A DNA stretch of 64,000 bases, taken from NCBI GenBank assembly GCA_965220415.1, contig OZ244829.1, positions 4,526,001 to 4,590,000 on the forward strand, given 5' to 3'. Below the pieces are notes generated by a model that did not search any database, was not told where the DNA came from, and saw nothing but the letters and a program-made list of their open reading frames with translations. The position numbers and the translations under genes were made by a program. Numbering within the stretch: the first letter of the stretch is position 1; each line of letters opens with the position of its first letter. Below, piece after piece: positions 1 to 9,600 of this stretch. The stretch comes from JAJDTR01 sp965220415 (GTDB lineage: Bacteria; Poribacteria; WGA-4E; JAJDTR01).

Positions 1-255
1 CATCCTATGTTATTAGAATTTAATAAACATTATGGAATACGTTCAAAGATTATTTCGAATCTCTAATAGACACCCAAAAAAGACAAAAACTGTATGGGTT
101 TTCAAAACCACGCCTTAAAGCCATCCGGCGGGGCAAGCCTACAAGGATTATAGCACTTCCGCGAAAATTCTGTCAAGGATAATGTCCCTGCATAGCACTG
201 CGCAACCCGTCACGGTCGCAGTGTGTCTACTTAAATCTACGACTGCGATTCGTCC
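1..255. other. Spacer downstream of recA, no gene seen
   Basis: This AT-rich stretch lies 3' of recA and reaches the window edge. I see no open frame with a ribosome site, no tRNA and no convincing terminator hairpin. A GC-rich patch near 125-145 resembles a worn fragment of the GTAGG-type hairpin repeats found elsewhere in the window. Confidence 0.5.
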
Positions 256-1293
256 TTAACCTGTTTCGCCCGCGTCAGGAATCGAGGCAGTGGATGACTG
301 CGAAGGCATTCCCAAAGCTTCCCGAATCTTGCCTTCAATATCGGCGGCAAAGTCAGGGTTCGTTTTCAAATGCTCCTTGACGCTATTCCTGCCCTGTCCA
401 AGCCGATCGTCGTTATACGAAAACCAAGAACCGCTTTTTTGGATGATTCCACAGTCGACCGCCACATCCAAGATATTTCCCTCTTTGGAAATCCCTTCAC
501 CGAATATCAGATCGAATTCCGCTTCTCGAAACGGCGGAGCCACCTTGTTCTTCGCAACTTTGACTCGGACGCGGTTCCCTATCACTTCGTTGCCCTCCTT
601 CAGTGTCTCGGCACGGCGCATCTCAAGCCTTACTGAAGAATGAAATTTGAGCGCGAGGCCGCCCGGCGTCGTCTCCGGGTTGCCAAACATAATTCCAATC
701 TTCTGGCGAATCTGATTCGTAAAGATGACGCTTGTTCTGGACTTATTGGTCACCCCTGACAGCTTTCGCAACGCTTTGGACATGAGACGTGGTAATAAAC
801 CGACATGCGCGTCGCCCATGTCACCTTCAATTTCCGCTTGCGGGGTTAAAGCAGCGACCGAATCAATCACGACAATATCAATCGCACCACTTCGGATGAG
901 CGTTTCTACAATTTCTAACGCCTGTTCCCCTGTGTCCGGTTGTGAGATCAACACGTTCTCCATGTTCACGCCGATTCTCTTGGCATAACTAATATCCAGC
1001 GCATGTTCGACATCAACGAACGCGGCGACGCCCCCCAACTTCTGGGCTTCGGCAACCATGTGAAGTGTAAGGGAGGTTTTGCCGGTAGCTTCATGCCCAA
1101 AGACTTCGATGATTCGACCGCGCGGAATACCGCCAACTCCGAGTGCCATGTCGAGAGAAAGTGCCCCTGTTGGAATTGATTCCACGGGAACAACATCTGT
1201 ATCCGTCAAACGCATAATCGCGCCTTTTCCATGTTCCCGCTCAATCTGCGATATTGCGTTATTGATAGATCCGTTTTTTTCTTCTGATGTCAT
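256..1293 (-). CDS. recA: Recombinase RecA
   Basis: RecA forms filaments on single-stranded DNA, catalyses ATP-dependent strand exchange, and as a coprotease triggers LexA-type SOS induction in the cytoplasm. The 345-residue length is normal. The ATPase core follows a short N-terminal helix region: a P-loop (GHEATGKT, residues 66-73), a Walker B segment (VVIDSVAAL), and the loop with FTNQIR. The P-loop is odd: most RecA proteins have GPESSGKT or GPEASGKT, and here the proline is histidine. The rest of the core looks intact, so it is probably functional. It is the last gene of a pgsA-thpR-recA run on the minus strand, but a 520-bp repeat-bearing spacer separates it from thpR, so it probably has its own promoter. 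Confidence 0.98.
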   Translation of the reverse strand: MTSEEKNGSINNAISQIEREHGKGAIMRLTDTDVVPVESIPTGALSLDMALGVGGIPRGRIIEVFGHEATGKTSLTLHMVAEAQKLGGVAAFVDVEHALDISYAKRIGVNMENVLISQPDTGEQALEIVETLIRSGAIDIVVIDSVAALTPQAEIEGDMGDAHVGLLPRLMSKALRKLSGVTNKSRTSVIFTNQIRQKIGIMFGNPETTPGGLALKFHSSVRLEMRRAETLKEGNEVIGNRVRVKVAKNKVAPPFREAEFDLIFGEGISKEGNILDVAVDCGIIQKSGSWFSYNDDRLGQGRNSVKEHLKTNPDFAADIEGKIREALGMPSQSSTASIPDAGETG

Positions 1294-1816
1294 AATCAGT
1301 CTAATCTCCCTGTGAATTCAGTCGAGAAGTGGAATTCCGAATAATCCCAAAGTTTTTTGAAAATTTATATGTAGCACACCAGTTGCCCTGAAACCAAGTT
1401 TTTATCAGTGCTCTAGTAGGGTATGCACTGCGATAGAGATCCCATCTTCCGGTCGCGACCTCCCGACTTTCGTTAAACGCTTGTCGAGTAATCCACTTAG
1501 TGGTTCATTCGCTAAGTTTTTAATCCTTAATGAAACCATCAAGCGAATGGATAATGAGTGCGATAGAGATCCCTTTTTCTTCAAAACTCGGTTTCTTCCC
1601 GGAGTCAAAGTGGCTTCAAGGAAATGGTTGAATCCACTCATCACGGGCAACTAAGGATTGATAATCATGGCAATCACTTCATCACATAAATCACAGTTCA
1701 GACAATGTGAACTACCGGCACCCAACACTAACCATATTTTTTTGGAAAATAAACCACTTAGATGTACAAAGTCAAGCCAAGCCTCTGAATAAGCAGGTGA
1801 AGATACTATAATTGTA
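1294..1816. repeat. Spacer recA/thpR with hairpin and GATC-type repeats
   Basis: No gene is supported; the short frames here overlap the end of thpR in the wrong frame. A GATC-type short element lies at about 1538-1571 (5' half ATCAAGCGAATGGATAATG, 3' end GCGATAGAGATC). A second 3' half lies at about 1430-1441, embedded in a GTAGGGT hairpin remnant. CAAAACTCGGTTTCTTCC near 1584 is one arm of the AGAAACCGAG hairpin family described at 5006-5156 and 61198-61231. The recA promoter should lie in roughly 1294-1400, but I could not pick a LexA-like operator there. Confidence 0.6.
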
Positions 1817-2440
1817 CTATGTTGTAGAACGACTATTGAAACAACAAGTTTCCAGGGGCGTGTAGACTGCCCCGCTTCGCCGAAGATTGCTTTGGACGAC
1901 TCGAATCTGCTTGACAATCATTCTGGCGCCGTTGATTGTATCATATTGATGGAATACGTCAACAAGAGGTTTCAAATTGACTCGACGTTTGAGCCGGGCA
2001 AGTGTTAAATGTGGTCGGAACGATTTCTTATCGCGCTCATATCCATGACGACCCAGCCCTACATCGATTTCTCTCGCAATGGCGGCGACCTCATCTGCGC
2101 CGGTTTTCACGCCCGCCCAAATGATTCTTGGACGACTCAAGTTTGGGAAGGCGCCGATACCCCCTAACTCCATTGAAAAAGGTGACCGAGTATCCGTCAC
2201 CTGTTCAATTACATTTTTGATTACGCTGATTTGGTTCGGGGCGACATCTCCCAGAAACTTCAACGTCAGATGAATGTTTCCACGCTTTACCCATGATGCC
2301 CCGCGAATGTACTTCCTGAGTTCCTCCTGAGTGGAAGTTAGCAGCATCTGAATCGTTTCGGGAATCTCAATTGCGACAAAACACCGTATCCGTTCTTGGT
2401 TCACACTTTCTATGGGGGTTTGGTTCGGGTTCAGGCCCAA
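1817..2440 (-). CDS. thpR: RNA 2',3'-cyclic phosphodiesterase (LigT/ThpR family)
   Basis: This is a 2H phosphoesterase that opens 2',3'-cyclic phosphates on RNA ends to 2'-phosphates. Both catalytic HxT motifs are present: HLT at residues 57-59 (in NIHLTLKFLGD) and HLT at 144-146 (in RPHLTLARL). The central RPRIIWAG segment also fits the family. The called start is TTG at 2440. An in-frame GTG at 2404, just before NQERIRCFVAIE, is equally plausible because neither has a strong ribosome site and family members usually begin just before RCFVAIE. It sits 30-66 bp behind pgsA and upstream of recA; thpR next to recA is a common bacterial arrangement, usually with cinA, which is absent here. Confidence 0.92.
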   Translation of the reverse strand: MGLNPNQTPIESVNQERIRCFVAIEIPETIQMLLTSTQEELRKYIRGASWVKRGNIHLTLKFLGDVAPNQISVIKNVIEQVTDTRSPFSMELGGIGAFPNLSRPRIIWAGVKTGADEVAAIAREIDVGLGRHGYERDKKSFRPHLTLARLKRRVNLKPLVDVFHQYDTINGARMIVKQIRVVQSNLRRSGAVYTPLETCCFNSRSTT

Positions 2441-2470
2441 TGGACTGCTTAACTTTCAACCTGACCAAGG

Positions 2471-3091
2471 CTAAAAATCATCTCCGGAATCAGACAGATC
2501 AGTCGATCGCATTACGGAATACAGCGCTTTGCGATTCCCATACAGAAACTCTAATCCCGAAACCACAGTTAGAACTAGAGGCACATACATCATGAAATAG
2601 ATCGGTCTGAACCGCTCAATCCATTCATCCCCCACGCCATGCCCTTGGAACACGAGAAGAATCAGACTGACGAAGATAACAACCATCTGCGAGGTAGCCT
2701 TATATTTTCCCCACTTGTTGGCTGAGACAACGGATCCCTGTGTGGCGACAAAAAGCACCCGCAACCCTGTCACAACCAATTCGCGTCCCATGATTGTTAG
2801 AACCATCCATCCCGGGATGAGTTTCTCGCCAAACAGGCAGATGAGTGCTGCGCCTACCAGCAACTTGTCCGCAAGCGAATCAACGAACTTGCCAAAACTC
2901 GTGATTCCGTGTTTTCGAGCGATTCGACCATCAAGAAAATCCGTTAGCGCCGCCACTCCGAAGATAATTGCAGCTAACAACCGGTAGTTGGGATTTTCAA
3001 TAGACCGAAACGAAATCATGAATGGCGGAATAAGCAAGATGCGCGAAACCGTCAAACCGTTCGCCAAATGTTGGAGCGTGCCAAAGTTCAT
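2471..3091 (-). CDS. pgsA: CDP-diacylglycerol--glycerol-3-phosphate 3-phosphatidyltransferase
   Basis: This integral inner-membrane enzyme transfers the phosphatidyl group from CDP-diacylglycerol to glycerol-3-phosphate, the committed step to phosphatidylglycerol and cardiolipin. The CDP-alcohol phosphotransferase signature is complete at residues 51-75: DFLDGRIAR, then G67, D71 and D75. Several hydrophobic helices flank it, with NGLTVSRILLIPPF near the N terminus as in typical PgsA. The length of 206 residues is slightly longer than usual (~180-195). The start is ATG at 3091. It is the first gene of the pgsA-thpR pair. PgsA and PgsA-like paralogs are hard to separate by eye, but the N-terminal pattern favours PgsA. 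Confidence 0.92.
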   Translation of the reverse strand: MNFGTLQHLANGLTVSRILLIPPFMISFRSIENPNYRLLAAIIFGVAALTDFLDGRIARKHGITSFGKFVDSLADKLLVGAALICLFGEKLIPGWMVLTIMGRELVVTGLRVLFVATQGSVVSANKWGKYKATSQMVVIFVSLILLVFQGHGVGDEWIERFRPIYFMMYVPLVLTVVSGLEFLYGNRKALYSVMRSTDLSDSGDDF

Positions 3092-3506
3092 CGTTCAATC
3101 ACTTGTTCGTTGAGGTAGAAAAGCACCACGATCCATCGATTTGGCTTGAGAGTTTCAACATCAATACGCTAGATGCCAAGAATTGAAAAAGCCGAACGTT
3201 CAGAATCCTGTTTGAATAACAGTGTATTGAGAAAAATAACCATTTCGTTAGGACTTACGCAAATCAAACTCGCAGGTTGGATTGAACGGAAAACCAAAAA
3301 GAATCACGCGCAGAAAAAAGGTTTTCGATGTTTCGTTCTGCCCAAAAACGTAGAAAATTTGAGTAAAACCCAACGCTTCATCTGCTGACTTTTTCAATGG
3401 TCAACCAACAAAGCCGATTCAAGACGGAGACAGACAAACTACAAGCAAATCCCATCCTCCCATCTTGCACCCTTCCAATCCTTTGCCCGTTGAGCGCTTC
3501 CCTGAA
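3092..3506. other. Spacer lolA/pgsA, no gene supported
   Basis: A 71-residue plus-strand frame at 3173-3388 has no ribosome site and a composition unlike the real genes, so I do not call it. A pyrimidine-rich CCTTCCAATCC tract near 3450-3485 recurs in several spacers (21566-21664, 35100-35140, and inside the 4791-5179 element). The pgsA promoter should be within the first ~100 bp. Confidence 0.5.
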
Positions 3507-4226
3507 TTATTCATTCGGCGAGATATCAATGACTTCGGCACCATCCGGAATGTCAAATTTGAAAAACTCTGCGTCAAGTTTCCGGTCTCGTTTGATGTTC
3601 GTCAGCGAAATGACTCCAATGACATTGCTTTCGGTGTCGTTCTGTAGTTTGTACCCAAACTGAATCGGCAACCAATCCGAATCCTGAATCCACATTTCCA
3701 GAGTCTCGCGCGGCGATTGCCCGCTGTCCACGGGTTTGGACAGCAAATGAGGCTTGGGAGTTAATTCAAGCTGATAAACACCCTTCTGGTTAGCGACTTC
3801 ATCAACAACAAGCTTCATGTCGTAATTCTTTTGAACATCCTGCAATGAAGCGTCTATTCCCGGCAATAACGGCTCATGTTCGGGGTTATTAAGTTTCATC
3901 TTGTTGACTTGATTCAGCAAAGGGGTGTATGCCCACGAATAGGTACCGTCCAAGACGATTAGTTGGACGAGTTGAGTCGGATCTTTCTGGCCGACGGTTC
4001 TCTTTCTAAGCAAATTGGGCTTGCTGAAGGTCAGTTCACCTCGCGAAGAGCTTTTGACGCCATCACGAAAAATGGTCTCCTCAAATTCTGCACTGAAGTT
4101 TCGAGATTCGTTGTAAGCTTTCCTGAAGTTCTCGAAAACTTCACTAACCGTGTAGGTGTATCCCGATTCTATGTGCGCACTTAACAACAAAAACAGGAGA
4201 ACGATTCCCCTAGAGAACAGCCTCAT
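3507..4226 (-). CDS. lolA: Outer-membrane lipoprotein carrier protein LolA
   Basis: LolA is the periplasmic chaperone that carries lipoproteins released by LolCDE to the outer membrane. The protein has a signal peptide (MRLFSRGIVLLFLLLSAHIES) and then the LolA fold: a FSAEFEETI strand, a GELTFSKPNLLRKR segment, and a C-terminal VIDISPNE end. The frame stays open to a TTG at 4277, but I place the start at ATG 4226: GGAGG lies 5 nt upstream (4232-4236), and this start gives a clean signal peptide and 239 residues. It follows the hypothetical gene 4278-4772 closely and is likely co-transcribed with it. Confidence 0.88.
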   Translation of the reverse strand: MRLFSRGIVLLFLLLSAHIESGYTYTVSEVFENFRKAYNESRNFSAEFEETIFRDGVKSSSRGELTFSKPNLLRKRTVGQKDPTQLVQLIVLDGTYSWAYTPLLNQVNKMKLNNPEHEPLLPGIDASLQDVQKNYDMKLVVDEVANQKGVYQLELTPKPHLLSKPVDSGQSPRETLEMWIQDSDWLPIQFGYKLQNDTESNVIGVISLTNIKRDRKLDAEFFKFDIPDGAEVIDISPNE

Positions 4227-4277
4227 CGCAGCCTCCGTCATCAACAGCAATAGGCGGCAGTATAGCACCTGCCGCAA

Positions 4278-4772
4278 TTAGTTGTCAACGCTCTTTTCCT
4301 GCCGCTGAAGCAACTCTTGGTCTACAATTTCCCGCACCTCGTTATCTGTCACATGTACCCTCGACCAATCCGAGAGGAGCACTTCCGCTTCATTCGGCTT
4401 TTCCAACGCATGTCGAACATACCGCTCGAGAAGTCCTGAAACCTCCTCATTCCTAAAGATACCTTGAAACCAAATTGAGAACTCCTTGATAGCATCCGGG
4501 GCAGCGGAAAACGCCCAGAAATTCAACTGGCAAAAATCCAATCCCTCTTCACATGTCTTCTGTGATATCCATACCGCATCGGGAAACCCCTCCATTATGG
4601 GGAACAAATCTATCAATAGGCAACATAGACGATCGTCCAAGTAAGAAATCTCGGGCAAAATATCAAACCGTACGCTCAGCTTCTGTGCTTGCAGCGGAAT
4701 TGAATTCTCCTTTGCTTGAGCATCTGTGGCGTTGGTATCGGGAATTCGCCCCTTCTTGCTTCTGAATAGCAA
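4278..4772 (-). CDS. Hypothetical protein, 164 aa, upstream of lolA
   Basis: I do not recognise this protein. It is acidic, apparently soluble and mostly helical, with an aromatic-rich middle (AVWISQKTCEEGLDFCQLNFWAF) and a charged C-terminal helix. There is no signal peptide and no membrane segment. The start is TTG at 4772, because a stop codon lies two codons upstream; GGGGGA lies about 9 nt upstream as a weak ribosome site. The stop is 51 bp before the lolA start on the same strand, which supports a real gene and a two-gene operon. A MITE-like element begins 18 bp upstream of the start and may carry or have displaced its promoter. Confidence 0.65.
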   Translation of the reverse strand: MLFRSKKGRIPDTNATDAQAKENSIPLQAQKLSVRFDILPEISYLDDRLCCLLIDLFPIMEGFPDAVWISQKTCEEGLDFCQLNFWAFSAAPDAIKEFSIWFQGIFRNEEVSGLLERYVRHALEKPNEAEVLLSDWSRVHVTDNEVREIVDQELLQRQEKSVDN

Positions 4773-4790
4773 AACTTAAATCCCCCAAAT

Positions 4791-5179
4791 GTTAAGCAAC
4801 TTCCAAGAAAAAACCTACATGTCAATATAGGCCCCAACCGCTCCTGCTGGATTGGTAGATCCAGCAGGCTCTTATGCATCCATTAAGTTCCGAGACTTTC
4901 GTATCGGAGGATTGAGAATGGCGTCAAAAGAAATCTTCCAACCTTCCCCGCTTCCATCCTTCCAATCCTACACTTCCCAGTCGATGCGGAAGATAAACTT
5001 TTATAACCCAAGTTGCCACCTTTGTCCCACGACGTGCAGAAACCGAGTTTTTTCCAACGTGGAAACACGAAATTGGCGAAAATCAGCCCAATTTGCCTAT
5101 AATTTAGCAACAGTGAACCAAAAACTCGGTTTCTCTGTCATAGGTGGAAACTTGAGTTTTATATTAAAACTTGCTTAAC
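4791..5179. mobile_element. MITE-like element, family II, copy 1 (interrupted)
   Basis: The termini are inverted: GTTAAGCAACTT at 4791-4802 and AACTTGCTTAAC ending at 5179. The body has a hairpin (GCTGGATT...GATCCAGC region, 4845-4870), the segment ATTAAGTTCCGAGACTTTCG, and a CCTTCC-rich tract. A matching body occurs at 36255-36615 and again, 5'-truncated, at about 61659-61852. No protein is encoded. A second element (5006-5156) is inserted inside this copy, which accounts for its greater length. It is probably a non-autonomous transposon mobilised in trans; no transposase is in the window. Confidence 0.75.
5006..5156. mobile_element. MITE-like element, family I, copy 1, with target duplication
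   Basis: This ~151-bp element lies inside the family II element. Both flanks carry TTTTATA (4999-5005 and 5157-5163), a 7-bp target-site duplication; the family II copy at 36255-36615 shows the uninterrupted sequence GATAAACTCTTATATTAAAA. The ends are inverted repeats: CCCAAGTTGCCACCT on the left, and CTCAAGTTTCCACCT as the reverse complement of the right end. A second pair of arms lies inside: AGAAACCGAGTTTTT at 5038-5052 and its complement at 5120-5134. A second copy lies at about 6452-6601. Confidence 0.82.
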
Positions 5180-5389
5180 TATCTGCCTATTCTCAACGTT
5201 ACTCGCACTGTCTATTATACTCACCGTTTTTCGGGGGATGCAATGAGAAATCTGCATGGGTCGACACACTCGGACGCTGTGTGTTATACTTTCGACCTAG
5301 GCGTCCAAACTTAGAGTTCCCCAAAATCGCAACGGTGTTCAAAAACGTGCCCGCTAGCGGTAGATTACCGACCTTGAGGCGTAGAATAT

Positions 5390-6280
5390 ATGAATACATC
5401 CCATGAATACTTGGATCCGACTGCTTTATCTCGACTCGGCAACATGGAACTGGTCGCTCGTCTGGTTGTAGAGGGATTCATCACCGGTCTGCACAAGAGT
5501 CCCTATCAAGGTTTCAGCGTGGAATTTGCCGAGCACAGACAGTACATGCCCGGGGACGAAATTCGGTACATTGACTGGAAAGTGTTTGGGAAATCCGACC
5601 GTTATTACGTCAAGAAATTTGAAGAAGAAACCAACCTTCGTGCTTACATTGTGTTGGATGCCAGCGCCTCAATGAGCTACAAATACGATGAAAGCAGCCT
5701 TACAAAATTCCAATACGGCTGCTATTGCGTGGCATCCTTGTCGTATTTGATGCTCAAACAACGCGACTCTGTGGGCATGGCAATATTCGATACGCACATC
5801 AAGGAGTACATCCCCCCGCGTGGTGCCGCAACTCACCTCCAAGCCATCCTGTCTAGCCTAGAGAATACCGAACCTGGAGATGAAACGGATTTGAGCACAA
5901 TCATTCATGAACTTGCGAAACGGATTGTCCGTCGGGGCTTGGTAATCGTGATTTCCGACCTCCTTGATGAGCCGACGAGAGTGTTGTCTGCGCTTAAACA
6001 CCTGCGCCACCGGAAGCATGAAGTCATAGTCTTCCATCTATTGGATAAAGCCGAGATGACCTTCCCCTTTGAGGGACCTGTGGTCTTTCAAGACATGGAA
6101 ACCGCAAGGACACTCCCGACACAAGCGGAGACGCTCAAAGCCGGTTATATTGAACAGTTGGAAGGGTTTATTCAGGACTATCGGCGCGGCTGTGGAGGGA
6201 ATTCAATCGACTATGTCCAGATTGACACTTCGACCCCATTCGATTATGCCCTATCATCCTATTTGGCACGCAGAAAATAG
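5390..6280 (+). CDS. DUF58 domain-containing protein (vWA-like fold)
   Basis: DUF58 proteins usually pair with MoxR AAA+ ATPases and vWA proteins. Their exact function is unclear; a role in envelope or metal-dependent assembly has been proposed. The family signature is clear: FSVEFAEHRQYMPGDEIRYIDWKVF at residues 43-66, then VKKFEEE, then an acidic metal-site-like motif DASASM at 90-95. At 296 residues it is the short cytosolic form without the N-terminal membrane helices of longer members. The ATG at 5390 is preceded by a purine-rich GAGGCG about 11 nt away. Oddly, no moxR gene is adjacent; the gene stands alone, bracketed by two direct copies of the family I MITE. Confidence 0.88.
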   Translation: MNTSHEYLDPTALSRLGNMELVARLVVEGFITGLHKSPYQGFSVEFAEHRQYMPGDEIRYIDWKVFGKSDRYYVKKFEEETNLRAYIVLDASASMSYKYDESSLTKFQYGCYCVASLSYLMLKQRDSVGMAIFDTHIKEYIPPRGAATHLQAILSSLENTEPGDETDLSTIIHELAKRIVRRGLVIVISDLLDEPTRVLSALKHLRHRKHEVIVFHLLDKAEMTFPFEGPVVFQDMETARTLPTQAETLKAGYIEQLEGFIQDYRRGCGGNSIDYVQIDTSTPFDYALSSYLARRK

Positions 6281-6451
6281 CAACTGAGCTGAATCGAAGT
6301 CGGACGGAATTTTCAACATCAAAGCAAGGGGCATGTGTGACTTGGAAGGGGTTTTCGTGCCTGAGCATTGTCGAGAGGCGACTTGTATTGCGGTGGAGCA
6401 ATCGCATCTAGCACCATTTCGCTTGAATAATAGTGCATATGATGTCTAAAC
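6281..6451. repeat. Spacer with a family IV MITE left-end fragment
   Basis: ACCATTTCGCTTGAATAATA at 6413-6432, followed by AGTGCATATGATGTCTAAA, matches the left end of the elements at 32689 and 39703. The right end is missing because the family I element at 6452 abuts it, suggesting insertion into or truncation of an older copy. No gene is seen. Confidence 0.65.
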
Positions 6452-6601
6452 TCCAAGTTGCCACCTTTGTCCGACGCGGCGCAGAAACCGAGTTTTTTCC
6501 AGCGTGGAAACACGAAATTGACGAAAATCAGCCCAATTTGCCTATAATTTAGCAAACGTGAACCAAAAACTCGGTTTCTCAGTTATAGGTATCAACTTGC
6601 G
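6452..6601. mobile_element. MITE-like element, family I, copy 2
   Basis: It is about 94% identical by eye to the core of 5006-5156 over about 138 bp and lies in the same orientation. Its left end is CTCCAAGTTGCCACCTTTG and its right end ATAGGTATCAACTTGCG. The internal AGAAACCGAG arms are preserved. The right end stops at the dnaE2 stop codon (6602-6604), so the element forms the immediate 3' flank of that gene. The internal inverted arms could fold as a terminator-like hairpin for minus-strand transcripts. Confidence 0.75.
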
Positions 6602-9600
6602 TTACCACTCAAAAACGAATTTCTCAAAAGACTTGGCTTGGACGCTAACCAGCTCGCCGGAACGCTGCAACTTTCCGCACACAACCACAAACGGAGACAA
6701 CTTAAAGATTGAGCGGTACTGCTCAAAAACCTGGGGCGAAATGACAACATTGATCAATCCGGATTCATCCTCCAGCAATAGGAAAGCAACCCCCTTGGCA
6801 GACTGCGGACGTTGAATACATACAATCAAGCCGGCAATTGATACTCTCGCTCCATTTGTTAGATTTTCCAACGCATCCTTACGTCGAATTTCAGAGTTGA
6901 GTCTTACTCGGAGCAACTCCATCGGGTGCGTGTGTGTAGAAAATCCCCGGGTGCTATATTCCCATTCGAGTTGACTCCAGGAGCCTAATTTCGGCAACGG
7001 CGGGGGTGTGATGTCCGGATCCATGAGTAAATTGTTATCTCGCCAACGATCGAGAATGCAAAGTTGCCACAACAGTTCACCGCGAGATAGTTTGAAACCA
7101 TCGAACGCTCCTGCGCCAATCAGATTTTCGACGCTCGCATAGTCAAGTTTTGTTCCGTGGACGAAATCCTTAAGCGAAACGAAACCGCCCTCCCGTGCTG
7201 CTACAACTGACTCGGCTTTTGCTAAACTCATGCCTTTGACACAGGTTAAACTCAAACGAACCCCTTCCTTCTTCGCGTCAGTTTCGACATAACAACGCAC
7301 GCCGCTGAGATTCACATCGGTATTCAAGATTCGGATGCCGTGTCGTTTCGCCTCATTTATGAGAACCCCTTGGGGATAAAATCCTGCCGGTTGATTGTTC
7401 AAGAGTGCTGCCAAGTAGCAAGCCGGATAGTAATGTTTTAGCCAAGCCGATCTATATGCCAAGTGCGCAAATGAAAGCGCATGCGATTTGCAAAAACCGT
7501 ATGCGGCAAAACCTTTGATAGAATCGAAGATTTTGATTGCATCGCGTTGCAACACACCACTTCGTACAGCTCCAGCCACGAAATCGGCTTGCATCTTCTG
7601 GATAGCTTTTTTGGAGTGTTTTTTGTCCAAATCGCGTCTTAGATTTTCAGCTTGGCTCGGTGTGTAAGATGCGATAGCGCAAGCAACTTGTAAGATTTGC
7701 TCTTGGAAAAGAACCACTCCCAACGTCTCTTTGAGGATTGGCTCAAGGAGAGGATGCGGATAGCGTATTGGTTCAAGTTTCTGTTTCCGCCGGATATACG
7801 GTTCGACCATGTTGCCCTGGACGGGCCCCGGTCTAATGATTGCGACTTGTGCCGCGAGTTCGGATAGATTCCGCGGTTTCGTACGCGGTAACACCTGAAC
7901 TTGCACTCGAGACTCAACCTGAAATACACCGACTGTGTCCGCTCGTTCTAACATATCATACACACAAGGGTCGTCGGTTGTAATGTCTGCGAGATTGAGT
8001 TTTACGTTATAAGTTTGGGCAATCAGAATAAGGCATTCACGAACTACGGCGAGCATACCCAAGCCGAGGAGATCTACTTTGATAAGCCCCGCATCTTCAA
8101 CCATATCTTTATCCCATTGACAGATTCGTCGTCCGTCGATTCTTGTCGGTTCTAGAGGGACTAACTTCGAAAGTTTGCATGGAGTAATCAACACGCCGCC
8201 CGGATGCATGGACACATGACGCGGCAGCCCGATAATTGCTTCGACCTGTGCACGGAAATGTTTCCATTTTAGTTGTTTGGTGTAGTAACTAAATTCCTTT
8301 AACTGATTTATCTTACTGAAGGCGGATTCGACATTTTTACTGTCGGTCAACTTCGCCATTTTGTGCAACAACTCGGCGGGGAGACCAAACGCTTTCCCTA
8401 CCTCACGTATTGCTGACCGTGCGCGAAAAGTGATAAAGCAACAAGCTAACGCAACGTGTTCGGAACCGTATTTCCGATCGACGTATTCAATAACATCATC
8501 CCGATCAGCCAAATGAGAATTCCTTGAGGCGGCAAAATCGATGTCAATGTCTGGAATAGTGGTCTTTTCTTCGTTGAGAAATCTACCGAAAAATAGTTGA
8601 TGCGCTATCGGGTCAACTGGGGTGATGTCCAGCAAATAGGTAACGAGAGAGTTGGCAGCAGATCCCCGTCCCTGTGCCGGAATCCCTTTGGACCGAGCAA
8701 ACTTTACAATGTCCCACACCACCAAGAAGTAACCGGAGAGCCCCAAGCGTTTGATGAGCGAAAGTTCCTCGCGTAGTCGCCTCCTTGGCTCGGCGATCAT
8801 TGAGCCATACTTTTCAGCCATTGACTTCTTACACAGCATCATCAAATACGAATCGGCGTTATACCCTTCCGGTGTTGCAAAGTCGGGAAATCGATGTTGA
8901 GCAAAGTCTAGTTCAACGTTGCACTGCTCGCTAATAAGTTGGGTGCTTGCAATCGCCGAAGGAATTTCCGAGAATAGCGTTTCCATCTCTTGGGAAGACT
9001 TGAGATAGCGTTGATGGTTTACCGTGCGAATCTTGTCCGAGTCGTCGAGGGCCACCCCACATGCGATGCACCGCAACACATCGTGCAATCGCGCCTCTGA
9101 CCGGGAAACATAACGAACCCCGTTCGTAGCCACATAACGCAGTGAAAACTCAAGAGCTAATTGACAAAGTTTTTTGCAAAGACGAACATCTCCAGGCTCA
9201 AGATGGTTAATGAGTTCGATATAAAGACGATTACTGGTAAACATCTGCCGATATATATCCAGCCGTGCGCGTGCTGTTTCAATCTGATCGTTCTCCAAAA
9301 ATGTCCCGACATTACTTTCCTTTCCAATTAAACAAATTAATCCATCCGATAATTCGTTTACTTGATCAAGCGTTGCTCGCACAGTAGACTTTGGGCTTGT
9401 GTGCCGCGCACGTGTGATGAGTTCAGAAAGGTTTTGATAGCCCTTCATATCTTGACACAACAATAAGATTTTATCATCGGTACATGAATTCTGCTGTGCT
9501 CGTTCTACGGTAATGAGAGAACCAATGATGAAGGGAAGTCCAATTTCTTGGGCTTTTTTCATGAACGGAATGACGCCGTAGAGGCCATTGTCGTCTGTCA

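Noticed and set aside
1651..1917. 88-residue frame downstream of thpR
   Set aside because: Overlaps the thpR C terminus in another frame, no ribosome site, no recognisable domain.
3173..3388. 71-residue plus-strand frame in the lolA/pgsA spacer
   Set aside because: No ribosome site; residue composition looks like translated AT-rich spacer.
4883..6555. Two similar short frames sharing LNYRQIGLIF and FPRWKKLGFC
   Set aside because: The similarity comes from the two family I MITE copies; nothing supports translation.
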